DNA of 64,000 nucleotides from Chalara sp. BL73 (taxonomy: Eukaryota > Ascomycota > Leotiomycetes > Helotiales), in assembly GCA_918026815.1 (NCBI GenBank), contig CAKJVC010000092.1, forward strand, positions 248,001 through 312,000. The letters are read 5' to 3'. Position numbers and translations under genes: made by a program. Positions 23,255 through 34,641 of this stretch are shown here, in pieces. Each line of letters opens with the position of its first letter. Position 1 is the stretch's first letter. Below the pieces are notes generated by a model. It did no database searches. It saw nothing but the letters and a program-made list of their open reading frames with translations, and was not told where the DNA came from.

Positions 23255-23614
23255 TCATATTGAAGGGGAACATACCCAAGTCTCCATATTATTGCAACAC
23301 AGTGCAATGGTTACTCTTTGACAGCTCCATAGATACCGTGGGCCCATGGTACTTCCAGGAGCTTCTGCAATCATTGTGGCATTTGTACCTAGAAAACATG
23401 TCATTAGTCCCTCTTTGTTAATAGAAAGAGCATGATGATACGCACAGCCAGTGCCAAAATCTCTATCATCAAAACCACTGCAACATCCTCCCCAAGTATA
23501 TTCCACACAGACAAATTGTCGATCGAAACTGACAGTGTCTTCTCTTTTACTCGTAATCACCAGAGCATGACACCCAAACACGAACCAAATCGCAAAGTAG
23601 ACAACGAGGAGCAT
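23255..23614 (-). CDS. Small secreted cysteine-rich protein with hydrophobin-like cysteine spacing
   Basis: Two exons, 23614-23446 and 23388-23255, give 100 aa; the 57-bp intron has a GTGCGT donor, a CTAATGAC branch region and a TTCTAG acceptor. The N-terminus (MLLVVYFAIWFVFGCHA) is a signal peptide, leaving a mature protein of about 83 aa. Mature cysteines follow C-x7-CC-x11-C-x21-C-x7-CC-x7-C, the eight-cysteine order of hydrophobins, with every gap in the accepted range. The mature chain is more polar than a classic hydrophobin, so it could instead belong to the hydrophobin-like small secreted proteins often listed as effector candidates. Without the intron the frame still stays open, adding 19 residues. 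It lies alone between two ~1-kb gene-free stretches. Confidence 0.65.
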   Translation of the reverse strand: MLLVVYFAIWFVFGCHALVITSKREDTVSFDRQFVCVEYTWGGCCSGFDDRDFGTGCAYHHALSINKEGLMTCFLGTNATMIAEAPGSTMGPRYLWSCQRVTIALCCNNMETWVCSPSI

Positions 23615-24636
23615 TTTCAGAAATAGTCAAATTCAAAGACTAGCCGTGATCTCTCTCTGGGATGATCCTTGTGCAAGCTACAGGAAGAGTTTATATGTTT
23701 TATTACTTACGGTCGAGCTCTTTGCTTTTAGTACCTTCGCAGCTACTATGGATAAAGAGCCAAAGGCTCTAGTCACACGCTACAGCAAAAGAGGTTTGGA
23801 TGCAGCTGCAAAATGGATAAAGTGCTCGCATCCCCAAGAGTCACTATATGTCCAACATGGACTAGATCATGCCTGCGACAATCATCCGTTAATCAGATAC
23901 TGTCAGAGGTGGGAAATTCTTAATTGTTGTTGGTTGCAATTTAACCCCCGGCTCTATGTTCCGAGAATGTGACCTGAACCTCGTAAGATTGTACAGATTC
24001 CTGCTACTGTGACGTTTCACATCATCACGTGCGATTTCTTGAATCCCCCAACTTTGAAAGAGACGCGCCATAAAGGGTATTATATTGAAAGGCGCTTAGG
24101 CACAATATCTACCAAAGAACAACCCCACTGCTGTTTATAACATAAACCTAAACGAATAGCTACTTACTTCCTGATAGCACCGCTGCATCATTTCTCACGA
24201 AGTGAGCCCTTTTTTTAAAAAATTTAATTTTAACGAGCGTGTATCTTCGAACAAGGATGTGTCAGAGCATTTTCTAGAGAACAAGAGGAACTCACGTATT
24301 GTAAGCCCTGATTAGGAATTCTTTTTTACTCTGTTCTGGGTGGGTTGAGAGGTAGAGCTGTCTCTAGACTTTACCTTTAGGTATTGAGAGAATATTTAAC
24401 TCGCAACCGCTAATTCTGAGTCTGATTATGGCCGTGGGTAACAATACATGTATGTAGCGTGCCCATCTACATATAGCTCGCGAAACATTGATGCTCATAG
24501 GGCCACCTGGAGTCGGACTTTTAACTAAGATAATAGAAATATGGTATAAGTCTTGCTTCTTGTTGAAAGAAGACTTCAAATTCTAGTGTTTTCATGCATT
24601 ACAAATCAGGTATCCTTCCAGTCTCTTCGGCGTTTG
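23615..24636. other. 1.0-kb region upstream of the secreted-protein gene, no other gene supported
   Basis: It contains the promoter of the secreted-protein gene and the 3' end of GCV1. An open plus-strand frame at 23646-23972 starts with a hydrophobic stretch but lacks an ATG at its start. A CACGTG site is at about 24026. Confidence 0.5.
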
Positions 24637-26169
24637 TCACCTGAGGTTATTGAAATACCGTTCCGCTACTTGTCCTTCAGACTCTATATCTTTTTGAGCC
24701 TGTTCAATGGCTTCTTTAGCCACATTCTCTGCCAAGGCGGCATCATCCTGGGCAGTCAAAGGTTGCTTGTAGTATTTAGGAGCCACAAAAGGCATCTTTG
24801 ATACCTTAGCCTTGCGTGGCTTGCCTCTGACGACAATCTCGACATCGGTACCCGACTTGTGGTATCCCGTCTCAATATAGCCCATAGCGATGTTCTTCTT
24901 AAGTGTTGGGCTTGGGCATCCACTAGTGATTACTCCTATTTTGGTGGACGTCCCCGGAGCGACAACCTCGCAATGTTCTCTGGCAGGTGCTCCTTCTACT
25001 ATAAACCCTACACGGCGTTTTTCCACTCCAGAACCTCCCTTGCTTTTTGACAACAATTGCTTTAGAATGGCATCTGAGCCGTGGAATCCGCCGGATGCCT
25101 TTCTGTCACTACCAATAATCCAGCTTAGTCCTCCCTCCACAGGTGTAATTGTGTCATTCAGATCGTGTCCATAAAGACACATACCGGCTTCTAGCCGTAA
25201 ACTATCCCTTGCGCCAAGACCAGCTAACTGCAAACGTTCAGGACCAGCACCTAATAACGCTTCTGTAACAGCGACCACATTGTGTGGCGGAATCGAGATC
25301 TCAAATCCATCTTCTCCCGTATATCCTCCACGGCTCACCAATAGATTATCTGAAGGTTCTCCATTGAGCAATTTAATCCTGATGAATTGCATTTGACCAA
25401 AATATAGCTTGTCCAGGACCTCTTTCTTCTCGTCCTTTGAAGTATTTGGCCAGTAGATCAGTGATTCCAGGATTTCCGCACTCAACGGTCCCTGTAAAGC
25501 AACCAATCCAACCCCTTCTAGGACATTCCAATTTACTTTATCCTTGTTGGTTTTCTCAAACTCTGCCTTTTGCTCTGTCAAATATGCGATATCCTTTTCT
25601 CTACAGCCGGCATTTGTGACCACGTAAAATGCCTCTGGCCCCACTCGTGTGATAATCGTATCGTCCACAATACCTCCTGTCACAGGCCAGAGCAGAGTAC
25701 TTAAAGTACTATTTCTATTCTTCAAGGTCTTGATCGATGCCGGTGTAATCTTTTCCAGGAAGGCATTGGCACCAGGCCCAGAGATATAATGCTGAACCAT
25801 GTGACTGACATCGAAAAGCGAAGCATGGCTTCGTGTGAAATGATGGGAAGCACCGACACCAAGAGAGCTATATTGTACAGGCATCAGGAATCCTCCAAAA
25901 GGTACCATTGTCGCGCCATTGGCTACGTGAAGGTCATATAGAGGAGTCTTCCGGGGATCTGAAGCAGTTGCAGAGCTGGAGGCATGGCGAACGGAACAAG
26001 ATATTCTTTTCAATGACTGAGACTCTTGTGGAGGATGGCGAGAGGCTTGGGAAGATGGTGGGGTGAATTGTCTTTGCAAAGCTGTTGATATATAGCGGGA
26101 GCCTCGAAATATTGTGCGACCGTTCGCAACAGCGTCGCCGAGCCTCGATACAGCTCTGAGACGCCTCAT
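24637..26169 (-). CDS. GCV1: Aminomethyltransferase, mitochondrial (glycine cleavage T protein)
   Basis: A single exon, 510 aa from the chosen start MRRLRAVSRLGD. An upstream in-frame ATG at 26232 would add 21 residues, but the later ATG begins an arginine-rich mitochondrial presequence. The GCV_T folate-binding domain spans about residues 75-345, from TPLYDLHVANGATMVPFGGF through DVSHM and TLLWPVTGGIVDDTI to GYTGEDGFEIS. The C-terminal barrel domain follows with RVGFIVEG and GVITSGCPSPTLKKNIAMGY. T protein transfers the methylene group from the H-protein-bound aminomethyl intermediate to tetrahydrofolate, releasing ammonia, in the mitochondrial matrix. Length and motifs are normal. Confidence 0.96.
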   Translation of the reverse strand: MRRLRAVSRLGDAVANGRTIFRGSRYISTALQRQFTPPSSQASRHPPQESQSLKRISCSVRHASSSATASDPRKTPLYDLHVANGATMVPFGGFLMPVQYSSLGVGASHHFTRSHASLFDVSHMVQHYISGPGANAFLEKITPASIKTLKNRNSTLSTLLWPVTGGIVDDTIITRVGPEAFYVVTNAGCREKDIAYLTEQKAEFEKTNKDKVNWNVLEGVGLVALQGPLSAEILESLIYWPNTSKDEKKEVLDKLYFGQMQFIRIKLLNGEPSDNLLVSRGGYTGEDGFEISIPPHNVVAVTEALLGAGPERLQLAGLGARDSLRLEAGMCLYGHDLNDTITPVEGGLSWIIGSDRKASGGFHGSDAILKQLLSKSKGGSGVEKRRVGFIVEGAPAREHCEVVAPGTSTKIGVITSGCPSPTLKKNIAMGYIETGYHKSGTDVEIVVRGKPRKAKVSKMPFVAPKYYKQPLTAQDDAALAENVAKEAIEQAQKDIESEGQVAERYFNNLR

Positions 26170-26588
26170 TATGAGCCAATTGAGTCGTTTGTGAGTTGTA
26201 ACTCGCAAAACGTGAGAGAAGTCGAGGCTCACAAAGGTGAGCGGTGAAGTGTGGGGTTCCGGAACCCGAGAAGTGGGCTCGGGCAGGTTAGGAGAATGTT
26301 TCCTAGCGTGCTTATCGACGGCTTTGTTACTATATCAATTCGCCAATAGGAGACACATAACTATTCAGTTGGGTTTGGATGTTGAGCCGAGTAGGCCATT
26401 GTGGTAGACAAATATTATGTCCAACCAGGGATGCTTCGTTGCAATATCTTTGACTTATGATTTTCAATCTGTGGAAGCTATTGAATCGTGCAAGCGGCTC
26501 AACTTGAAGCTAGCAACAGGATAATACCTGCTAAGTTTGGTATTTTAGAGGCTAAATTCTACAGTAATACAAGTCGCCATACTCATGC
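26170..26588. other. Intergenic region VMA13 / GCV1
   Basis: About 419 bp between two minus-strand genes, holding the GCV1 promoter and the VMA13 3'UTR. Nothing else is recognised. Confidence 0.5.
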
Positions 26589-28120
26589 CTATTTTGTTTC
26601 GAAGCTGTATCTGAGCCATCCAGATAAAGCATTCAAACTCTCCCACCGGACTGTCTCATCTGGTTCTACCATCAACTCCATAACCCGCGTCTTCAAACCC
26701 AGCTTTTCCAGCTGGTACCTCTTCTCAGGGACCTCCTTGACCAAAGCTCCTATATCATTGCATGCTATCGCAAGAACCTGCTTGTCATTCTCCCATGGCT
26801 TGCCCATAATCTCAGCTAGTTGCTTCAGCAATTCTCCTTTCTCATAATCAAAGATCTTGCGAGCATTCTCAGCCCAGAAAGTAGGACTCCGGTGTGGTGG
26901 TGACCAGCGCAAATGGCCTGATCTCACCTCGGCGGCATATTCATCAAATGTTGTTTGCGTCTTCGTGTACTCTTCTAGCATCTCGCTAAGATTCCGAAGA
27001 TCCTCTAGAAGATCCTGATCCGTGAGGTGACGACTATTCAAGTTCTCCAATAGCAGTGGTAGCCGTGCAAGTACAGCGGCTGGTAGTAAAGACTCTCTAT
27101 TTGTAGATAGAAGGTTGTATAGAGATGACACCAGCAATCTAGTAGTCTTCTCCTTCGGCGACAGCCGCAGTAATTTGGTGAAGAGGGGTATTATGTCATA
27201 TTCACTGAGGTATAGTCAGTATGCTTTTCGCCTTCATGTTTCCCAAACACCTTACCTGTCAAAGCCTTCGCCAATAGAAGTACCTTCAAAACTCAACTGC
27301 CAGAGAACTAATAAGACGTGATAGAGTAACTGTAGGCCAACTCCGCCTCCAATAGATCCCTCAACACTGCGAGCGCTTCCGGCTCCACTCCACAGAGTAC
27401 TAGTATCTCCATTTGAACCCACGCCAGCGGCAGTTCGTAGAATATCCGTCAGAGGACCTACCGTTTGTTTTCGTTGCTCCCAAAACACCTCTCTTGCTTG
27501 TTTACTGCGTAGAAGAGTAGAGTATTCTAGAACAGCAATGTCTTGTAGTCCGCCATCGGAGACTTTTGTGAGCGTAGATAGATACGAAAATAGTTTCGGT
27601 AAGGAGGATATCTCCTTGGATGACAAAACTGTCGAGCTCGATATCAGGGATGTCAGGACAGTCGAAGTAAGCAGTGGTATTGGATCCTCTGGGTTATTGG
27701 AGTGAGTGAGAAGCGGAAGGAAAGGCTTGAAAGGATCTGGGTGTTCAGAAACTACCTTCGAGAGGACGGGAATGCCTAGTTTGCTAATTAGTCTCTCGGC
27801 CAATACGACATGGAGATTTGGGTACCATCGAGTAAGTCTGCCAGTAGAACTAGGATGTATTGGACAACATCTGCACGTTTGGCAGCCGATTCGACCACAC
27901 CTGGTTTTCCATCGCCTCCTACAAATAGTTTGCGATAACCTTCCAAGTCGCTCTCTACGGTCTGCTTCCTTTGCTCTTTCCTGACTTTATCAATAGCTCG
28001 GATCTTAGCCAATTGGTCATCGCTAATTGTGCCAGCTCGTACTGCGCCATCCCACGGAATGGGACGGGCACGAATGTTATTCTGAAGCGAAGAGAGATAA
28101 GTCGGAGGATCTAGGGACAT
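26589..28120 (-). CDS. VMA13: V-type proton ATPase subunit H
   Basis: Three exons, 28120-27826, 27775-27256 and 27204-26589, give 476 aa; introns are 50 and 51 bp. The N-terminus contains NNIRARPIPWDGAVRAG and a segment ending LLADLLDGIPVLS that is restored by splicing. DPFKPFLPLLTHS and LWQLSFEG follow. The C-terminal part carries NLLSTNRESLLPAAVLARLP, HLRWSPPHRSPTFWAEN and VRWESLNALSGWLRYSFE, all hallmarks of the HEAT-like subunit H fold. Subunit H couples the V1 sector to Vo and inhibits free V1 in vacuolar acidification. Length is normal for fungi. Confidence is high because both splice joins restore conserved sequence. Confidence 0.96.
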
Positions 28121-29571
28121 GGCAAGTGATGAGTCGGCCCCAAATGTAGTGATTGTGGTTTAGAAAAAGTATAGCGGACTGGACGTGATGGGCGATGATG
28201 GAAGTGAGCTCCTCAAGCTTCAACAACTGGGCTGAACCTCTTATCGTTGGCTAAGCCACTTCTGGAACCTCGCTTAAGCCCCCCTTCCCCTTTTCTGAAA
28301 CCCATGTTTTGTAAACAATCAAGCGGGGCTCCCATAAAATATAGGTTGAGTGAATGGTGAGCACCGTATTTTTATGCTTCTCTATGCTTGCCTTAGCTAT
28401 ACGTTATTTCATTTATGTTTGATTTGTGTCATATAATCAAATGCTTTCTTATGTGAGTGGAGATGTGTATATCTACAGCCCGTTGCATCCTTACAGAGCT
28501 AACCACCAAAGGCACACTATGTAAGGTTGAAAAGTGGAATGCCTCAATCTCAGTGCTCACTGGTATAAATGTCTAAATATTCCTGATCTAAGATTTAAGA
28601 GTAAATTGGCATATTACAGGCTCGTAGGTTGCTGCTTTGGCAATAATTATAGAGGTGGTGTTTTGTGGTTGAGTGAATCAAGAGTATACATACTAATAGT
28701 AGTGCTTTTGCTATTGATTTGTTATGCATACTTTTGTAGCCTAATTTGTTCACGAGATGACATATTGAGAATCTGTCTTGAGGTTGTAAGCATTGTACCG
28801 TATAATGACACAGGTCGGGTTTTCTATTGGCTGTATTGAGACCTTGATCAGTCAATTCCAGACAAAATTCATGCACTTGGATTGCGCTTGGTATGCCGTT
28901 GTGAACACTGCTACGGCCCACTTACTTGGCTATACTAAGGCTGTCTATTCAATGGTATCTGGATTTTAAGGTCACCAGTACTCTCGAAAATTGAGGTTTT
29001 GTTAGTGCTACATCATAGTTTGAAGTCGTAGTTGGGATGAACACCTAAGGGACTTCTCGTATTGACAACCAAGAACACGATTAAATTTTCATGAGTTTTG
29101 ATTGCCAATATATCTACAGGTGACCCGGATAACCCAAGACAAAGCCTCCTCCCAGCTCCGTGTGAAAGAACTGGTCCTATTGTAGATACTTTTTCTTCAA
29201 TTTGTCCTTCACTAGACAAATTCTGTGAGGTTATAACAAGGGTACGGCCGTGACGCCAGACTTCCGAAAGTTCAAAGACGCCATAATGATGAAAATAAAG
29301 CAAGCAGAAGGATAATGCAGACACAAACACCAAAACTCTGAACAAGGACCACAATGCTGTCAACATATGCCATTGCATCAGCTTTCAATCTCGAGTATCT
29401 GCCACGTCGATGGCTATAGATAGGCAGCATTGATGTCCATTAAGAAGTCGTCCATCCATCCATCTATCATGAGTGTCCATATCATTTCCCATCCAAGTAA
29501 TGCAGCGGCTTATCCAGCAAAGCAAGGCAATTGAAGATGATCGTATGTTAATATGCATAAAGTGTCATAAT
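28121..29571. other. 1.45-kb intergenic region between VMA13 and cyclin B
   Basis: AT-rich DNA with the VMA13 promoter and cyclin 3'UTR. A minus-strand open frame at 29013-29378 (121 codons, hydrophobic N-terminus) resembles no family I know and is not called. No tRNA or repeat found. Confidence 0.5.
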
Positions 29572-31182
29572 TTAGTGGGAACTCGACTCGAGTGGAACAG
29601 AGACATCAACACCAAGACTAGCAGCATGCTTCTTGGCCCATTGTCTGGTGAGAATAGAGGCTGGACTGAAGTCAGTATAGTCGAGAGATGAACGATATTT
29701 GATAAATATCTTACCCTTTAGGAACTTCTTGCTTGCGTATTTCTTGAAGAATGCCTCATGTACAACAGGACGAGCCAGGTAATCAACCATAAGCTTGAAA
29801 ACTGGTTCAATATCTTCTTCACTGTAACCGGCGTAGTGTGTTAAGGTGGCATCCTATATCGTATTAGGACAGTGATCAGTGTAGATTAATGGACTATAAA
29901 CATACCCATTCACCTTTCTCGAGGATAGCACGAGCTAAGTACATTGCGGCAGCGGCAACGTGACTTGGTAGGTAATTCATGAAACGGTGGTCAAGCAGGC
30001 TGATTTCCATCAGGTACTTGCCCAGGGTACGAGTTTGGATGTCGTAATTGTCAGCCTTAGAGATACGGCGAAGGAAGTTCATTGGGTTAGGATAGCTGAG
30101 ATCATATTCGAGGGCACCAAGAACGTATCGCTCTGCGCTCAGAATCTCTTCCTCCGTGAACCCATCATCGGCGACGTGACGGAAGTTGGCGACATGTGGG
30201 GAGAGAACCTCTTCATATTTGGAGGCGATGAACATGGCGGTGACACCTACCAGCTGTAATCGATCAAGCTGAACCATCTTGGCTGACAGGAAGCGGTCGA
30301 TGATGTTGACAGCAAGGAACAAAGTTTCCGGGAGGAGATGGAATCGAGTATGAACCTCAATGAGCCAGTCGACAAGGATACCACGCATCTTCCACTCCAA
30401 ATCCTCTTGGTGGTCCATGTAGTCTGGGTTTGGTCGGGTAGCAATCTCCAATTTCTTTAAGTAGTCGAAGATCTCGACGACGTATTCAGCAACCATCAAG
30501 GGATCATCAAGATCTTCTTGATCCAAGTCTGGAATGCCATCCGGCAACTGGCCTGGGATTGATAGTTCTGACTCTTGTTTGGCCTCGACCTCAACCTCTT
30601 CCTGAATCTCCTGGGGCTCCTCAATGGCGATTTCCTCCTTGGCCTCGAGATGAATCTTCTTTCGTGACGGCTCCTCAGCTGGCGTTTCCTCCTTCATCGA
30701 ATATGTGTGCGATTTACGCTTGCCTCCCATAACACCAGAACCAGTACGCTTAGGCTCCGCCTTCTTGTTTGCATCTTTGGAACCCAACACGCTTCGCGTA
30801 GATGTGGTACGCGACAACGTCTTTTGAACACCAGTAGGCTGTGCTGCTTTCGATACGAGACCCTTTCCATTTGCCTTCTTGCCTTCAGTGACCTCTCCCT
30901 TGGTCACATTGCTTACATCTCCTAACGCGGCACGCTGTTTGCGCAGTGGCTGGCTGTTAACGACAGACTTCTTGGATTGAAGAGGCTTTTTGGCTGGGAT
31001 ATTCGAGGCATCAGTGTCAAATGCAGCAGATTTGGATCTTGTAAGACGGGTGGGTGCAACAGCATTTTCATCATTCTCGTTCGTCACGGCTCTCCGAGTG
31101 GTAGCTCGACTCTTCCATGCTTGTTAGTGCTCACAATTTTTCAAACTCTGTTGGCTGATAGACTTACTCCCGCTCCGGCCAT
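29572..31182 (-). CDS. G2/mitotic-specific B-type cyclin
   Basis: Four exons, 31182-31168, 31111-29906, 29853-29715 and 29660-29572, give 482 aa. The first coding exon has only five codons (MAGAG). A destruction box is at about residues 65-73 (RAALGDVSN), the recognition site for APC-mediated degradation. A Lys/Ser-rich and Glu-rich linker leads to the cyclin core: WKMRGILVDWLIEVHTRFHL, TLFLAVNIIDRFLS, then FIASKYEEVLSP. The C-terminal cyclin fold (YLMEISLLDHRFMNYLPSH) follows. It partners CDK1 at mitotic entry. It corresponds to Aspergillus NimE and budding-yeast Clb cyclins; which Clb is not resolvable. Divergent from the uL2m gene. Confidence 0.94.
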
Positions 31183-32144
31183 GATGATGGTATAGTGTAT
31201 TAGTTGTGATATTGAATATTAGAGGTGGTACAATTCTGTGCCCGAAGGTTAGCAAGACGCGATATAAAACACCAAAGTAGCGCGTCATGAGCATGATCAA
31301 AGACGCAAAAAGACGCGACAGGACACCAATAAAACAAGTACAGCTAAGAGTATACATACGTGAGCTTCGTAAAAGTCTACGATAACTCTGGCTAGGCGTA
31401 ATTGGTAACGTGGAAAAGTTGTGTCCGGAGGTGTCGACGGTGCTTGCGGGAGGCAGCGCCTCTCGTAAGGTCTTGTTTAGAAGTGTATCCAAGGAGTTCA
31501 ATGCATCACCTATGAAAAGGCTTAGATAGACTGAATATTCCAGAAGATATTAGGAGCCGGATTGGTGGCGTGAGAGGAGAGTGAAGGTGTTTGTTATGTT
31601 AGGAAGCGTGAGGAAGTTGAGGATCAAAGTGCAAGTTTGGAAGTGGAGTAGCTCGCCTGTTTTGTCAGGCGTGAGTTTCCCTAGCGGCGTGAGATATGTG
31701 CAGGGCGACGACGCGACAAAAAAAAGTGGCAGGAACACGAAGACCTGGGACAGAATTCTCTGGAAAGGCTTCAACGTGAAGAATTGATACGTATTCCTAG
31801 TTTTCGTGTACTGGGAAGAATTTGAAGTCGAATACCGAGTCCAGTGCTACAAATACTGTAATGCCCAATAGGTGGTGTACGGGTGATCCCTCTATTTACT
31901 ATAGCAACGGGCCCATAATTAACCCCCGGCACCAGGCAACATTGTGGCTGAACGTGAAGAAATGAGCCACACCAAGGTACCGAGCCTTAAATATCAGGTG
32001 CCAAACATTTGCTTCAACACAGCACTGTACAAGATTTGAAAAAAAAAAGTTAAGCTGCCAAAAGCAGAATCCATTCACAATTGCCATCCCCTTTCTCATT
32101 GAGGCAGCCGTCAGTGGCGGACATATCAATTGACACTGTCCGCT
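31183..32144. promoter_or_regulatory. Divergent promoter region cyclin B / mitochondrial uL2m
   Basis: 962 bp between two outward-facing start codons. It is long enough for a spliced or long cyclin leader. Short A runs are present near 31720 and 32040. A MluI-type cell-cycle box (ACGCGT) was not noticed. Confidence 0.45.
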
Positions 32145-33371
32145 ATGTTACAACCAAGACTGCTGTTCTGGCGGTCTCAACGGGTGCATTTTCCGCTCAC
32201 GAATCTCTCTCAGAGCTATGCAACAGCTGTGGAATCTGTCCAGGTCGATCAGCCTGCTTCGGCAGCTGCTGGTTTTGCGCCTCCTCCAAAGCTAGACGAC
32301 AAGAATGCCACATTTGCAATGCGAACATATAAGCCCAGAACCCCGGGTGTCCGCCATCTTAAACGACCCATAAATGATCATCTCTGGAAGGGCCGGCCGT
32401 TTCTGGCCCTGACGTTTGCAAAGAAAGGCCATGGAAAGGGAGGGCGGAACAACAGTGGAAGAGTGACGGTCAGGCATAGGGGAGGTGGTCACAAGCGGAG
32501 AATACGAATGGTGGACTTCAAGCGGATGACTCCAGGGAAGCATAGAGTTGAGAGGATTGAACATGATCCAGGCCGGAGCGCGCATATTGCTTTACTCAAC
32601 GAAGAAGCTACCGGTCGAAAAAGCTATATCGTCGCTGCAGAAGGCATGAGAGCTGGTGATGTGGTTCAAAGCTATCGAGCTGGTATCCCTAAAGATTTGT
32701 TAGAGAGTATGGGAGGAGTTGTGGATCCTGGTGTGCTGGCAGCAAAGACCGCTTTTCGAGGAAACTGTCTACCGCTTCATATGATTCCGATAGGAACAAT
32801 GGTTTACTGCGTTGGCTCTACAAAAGGAATGGGAGCTGTCTTCTGTCGAAGTGCTGGCACATATGCTATTGTCATGCAGAAGGATGATGATACCAAGGGA
32901 AGTGGTCAGAAGTTTGTTCATGTCAGATTACAAAGTGGAGAGATTCGGAAGGTGAATAGGGAAGCGTGTGCAACTGTTGGAGTTGCCAGTAACCCACACT
33001 ACATGCATCGACAACTTGGTAAAGCTGGCCGCAGTCGGTGGTTGAACATCAGACCTACGGTCAGAGGTCTTGCAATGAACGCTGGTAAGATTTCCTTTTT
33101 CAGCACAAGAGTCACGCCGAACTAACACTCTGATAGCGGATCATCCTCACGGTGGTGGCAGAGGTAAATCTAAGGGTAATGTGAATCCTGTCAGCCCATG
33201 GGGAATGCCAGTAGGTCTTACTCATTACATTTCCTCATGTATCTGAAAGGAAGACTGACCTGGCAATTATTTTAGGCCAAAGGAGGATACAAGACTCGAA
33301 AAGTAAGGAAACCTAATAAGTGGGTCGTAACACCAAGGGAGAGAAATCACGGGAAACGAAGAGTCAACTAG
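32145..33371 (+). CDS. RML2: Mitochondrial large ribosomal subunit protein uL2m
   Basis: Three exons, 32145-33084, 33137-33210 and 33276-33371, give 369 aa. The N-terminus ([16 protein letters not shown]) is a mitochondrial presequence; ATG at 32145 is the first in frame. The body is bacterial-type L2: [20 protein letters not shown], the RNA-binding GGGHKR segment, GRSAHIAL, then the C-terminal domain with [11 protein letters not shown] and [15 protein letters not shown]. The second and third exons supply [21 protein letters not shown] and [11 protein letters not shown]. The conserved histidine of the GGGRG-region loop, linked to peptidyl transfer in L2 proteins, is present (HPHGGG). It acts in the mitochondrial 54S subunit. 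Confidence 0.96.
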
Positions 33372-34641
33372 ACGATTCCAACAGTTTGGTGGGCATAAGC
33401 ATCAACCTCTGCTGCGGGGGACCTTTTGTGAAGGTCCAAGATATATTTGTATAAAATTAGAGGGTCAGTCATGTACCAATACCAATACAGAGTTGTCACC
33501 AGGCAGACATGGTAGTGAAACATATCTTGTAAGAAATTCTGAAAATTATTTACCACCAACCACCAGTTATCGAGTCCCACCACCTGCTGAAGATCCTCGT
33601 AGCTGCACGCATCAGGCTCGTTTTCATCGTTCCCTAGACCTACCGCTCGCAGAAAAAAACCCCAAATATGGCAACAACTACGCATTTCAAACCCGATCTC
33701 CGCACTGACGGATTTGCAGCGTCCATAACGGATGCAGAGGGTGATAGGGCTGAATTACGAAAGCACCAATGGTAGGGATGCGAGAAAGATGACCCGACTT
33801 GTCCTCAACCTTTAAAGCTTTTCGCTCTACGCCCTTCCTTACCTATTTACTTCGCTCGCATGTCGAGGCAGACCCCAGCTGCCCCGGCATCCTTGCTCTC
33901 CACGCGACGAGGCAATTGCGGTGGGATCTGCAACCGAAAAACCTCTGAGAAAAGGCTCGTCGATGTTCGAAACCCTGCCGCATGCAGAAATGGTTTTTTC
34001 GTTCCCGCACAGCGAACACCTCCATGGATGGAGAGACCCTTGCAGAGACTCGCTTACTTATACTGATCGTGGTGTGCAGGGGATACTCGGCAGACACTTC
34101 CCCTTGTCCCATATTCATGGCCAAAACTCAGCCCTCCTCACCATTGGCGAGTTACACAATTTGCTTTGCTTGCTCGACAAGTGATCTCAAGATCAGGCTT
34201 TATGAAACGTTGTATCGCACACAATTTAACCCCGCAGCCGCAAATAGCTTTTTGCGCGAAGAGCTTGCATGGGTGGAAACTGATTCTTCCACATGTGGCG
34301 CACCGTACTTTCAGCCTCTCCCGCATAGTGTGCCTAAAATAGCAACTTAATGTCCATTTCGTCCTCTTATCATTTAAGATCTTGGTATCTACGCAGCTAG
34401 TCCCTGAGAGGAGAGCCAATCCCTTCCCATATATTCTGTTTTTACATTCATGGCAAAAACGCCTGTTTGAAACGAATGGTATCCTGTACACACTTGCCCA
34501 GAGTGAAGTTTGACTCCATGCCTCCATTTCCCAATCTCGCCAGAACATCAAAACTCCATCGTTAAATTCTAAATATAAGTTCTGCCTCCCGTGAATGCAT
34601 CATGAGCCGTAACTGAATAAGTAAAAGTCTGTGATCTGAGA
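33372..34641. other. 1.27-kb region between uL2m and the Zn2Cys6 gene
   Basis: It contains the two facing 3' ends. A 35-codon ATG-led frame at 33669-33776 (starts MATTTHFKPDLRTDGFAASI) looks coding in composition but ends at an in-frame TAG. Several further open segments in other frames follow to about 34185. I cannot join them into a credible gene. A decayed gene or noncoding RNA is possible. Confidence 0.4.

Noticed and set aside
23646..23972. Plus-strand frame with a hydrophobic stretch, next to the secreted-protein gene
   Set aside because: Begins with GTG, no in-frame ATG before the hydrophobic part, no recognisable exon upstream.
26170..26232. Longer N-terminus for GCV1 from the upstream ATG
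   Set aside because: The downstream ATG (26169) starts a typical mitochondrial presequence; the upstream segment contains an acidic residue and fits less well.
29013..29378. 121-codon minus-strand frame with membrane-like N-terminus
   Set aside because: ATG-led but no family similarity or supporting context; left as unannotated.
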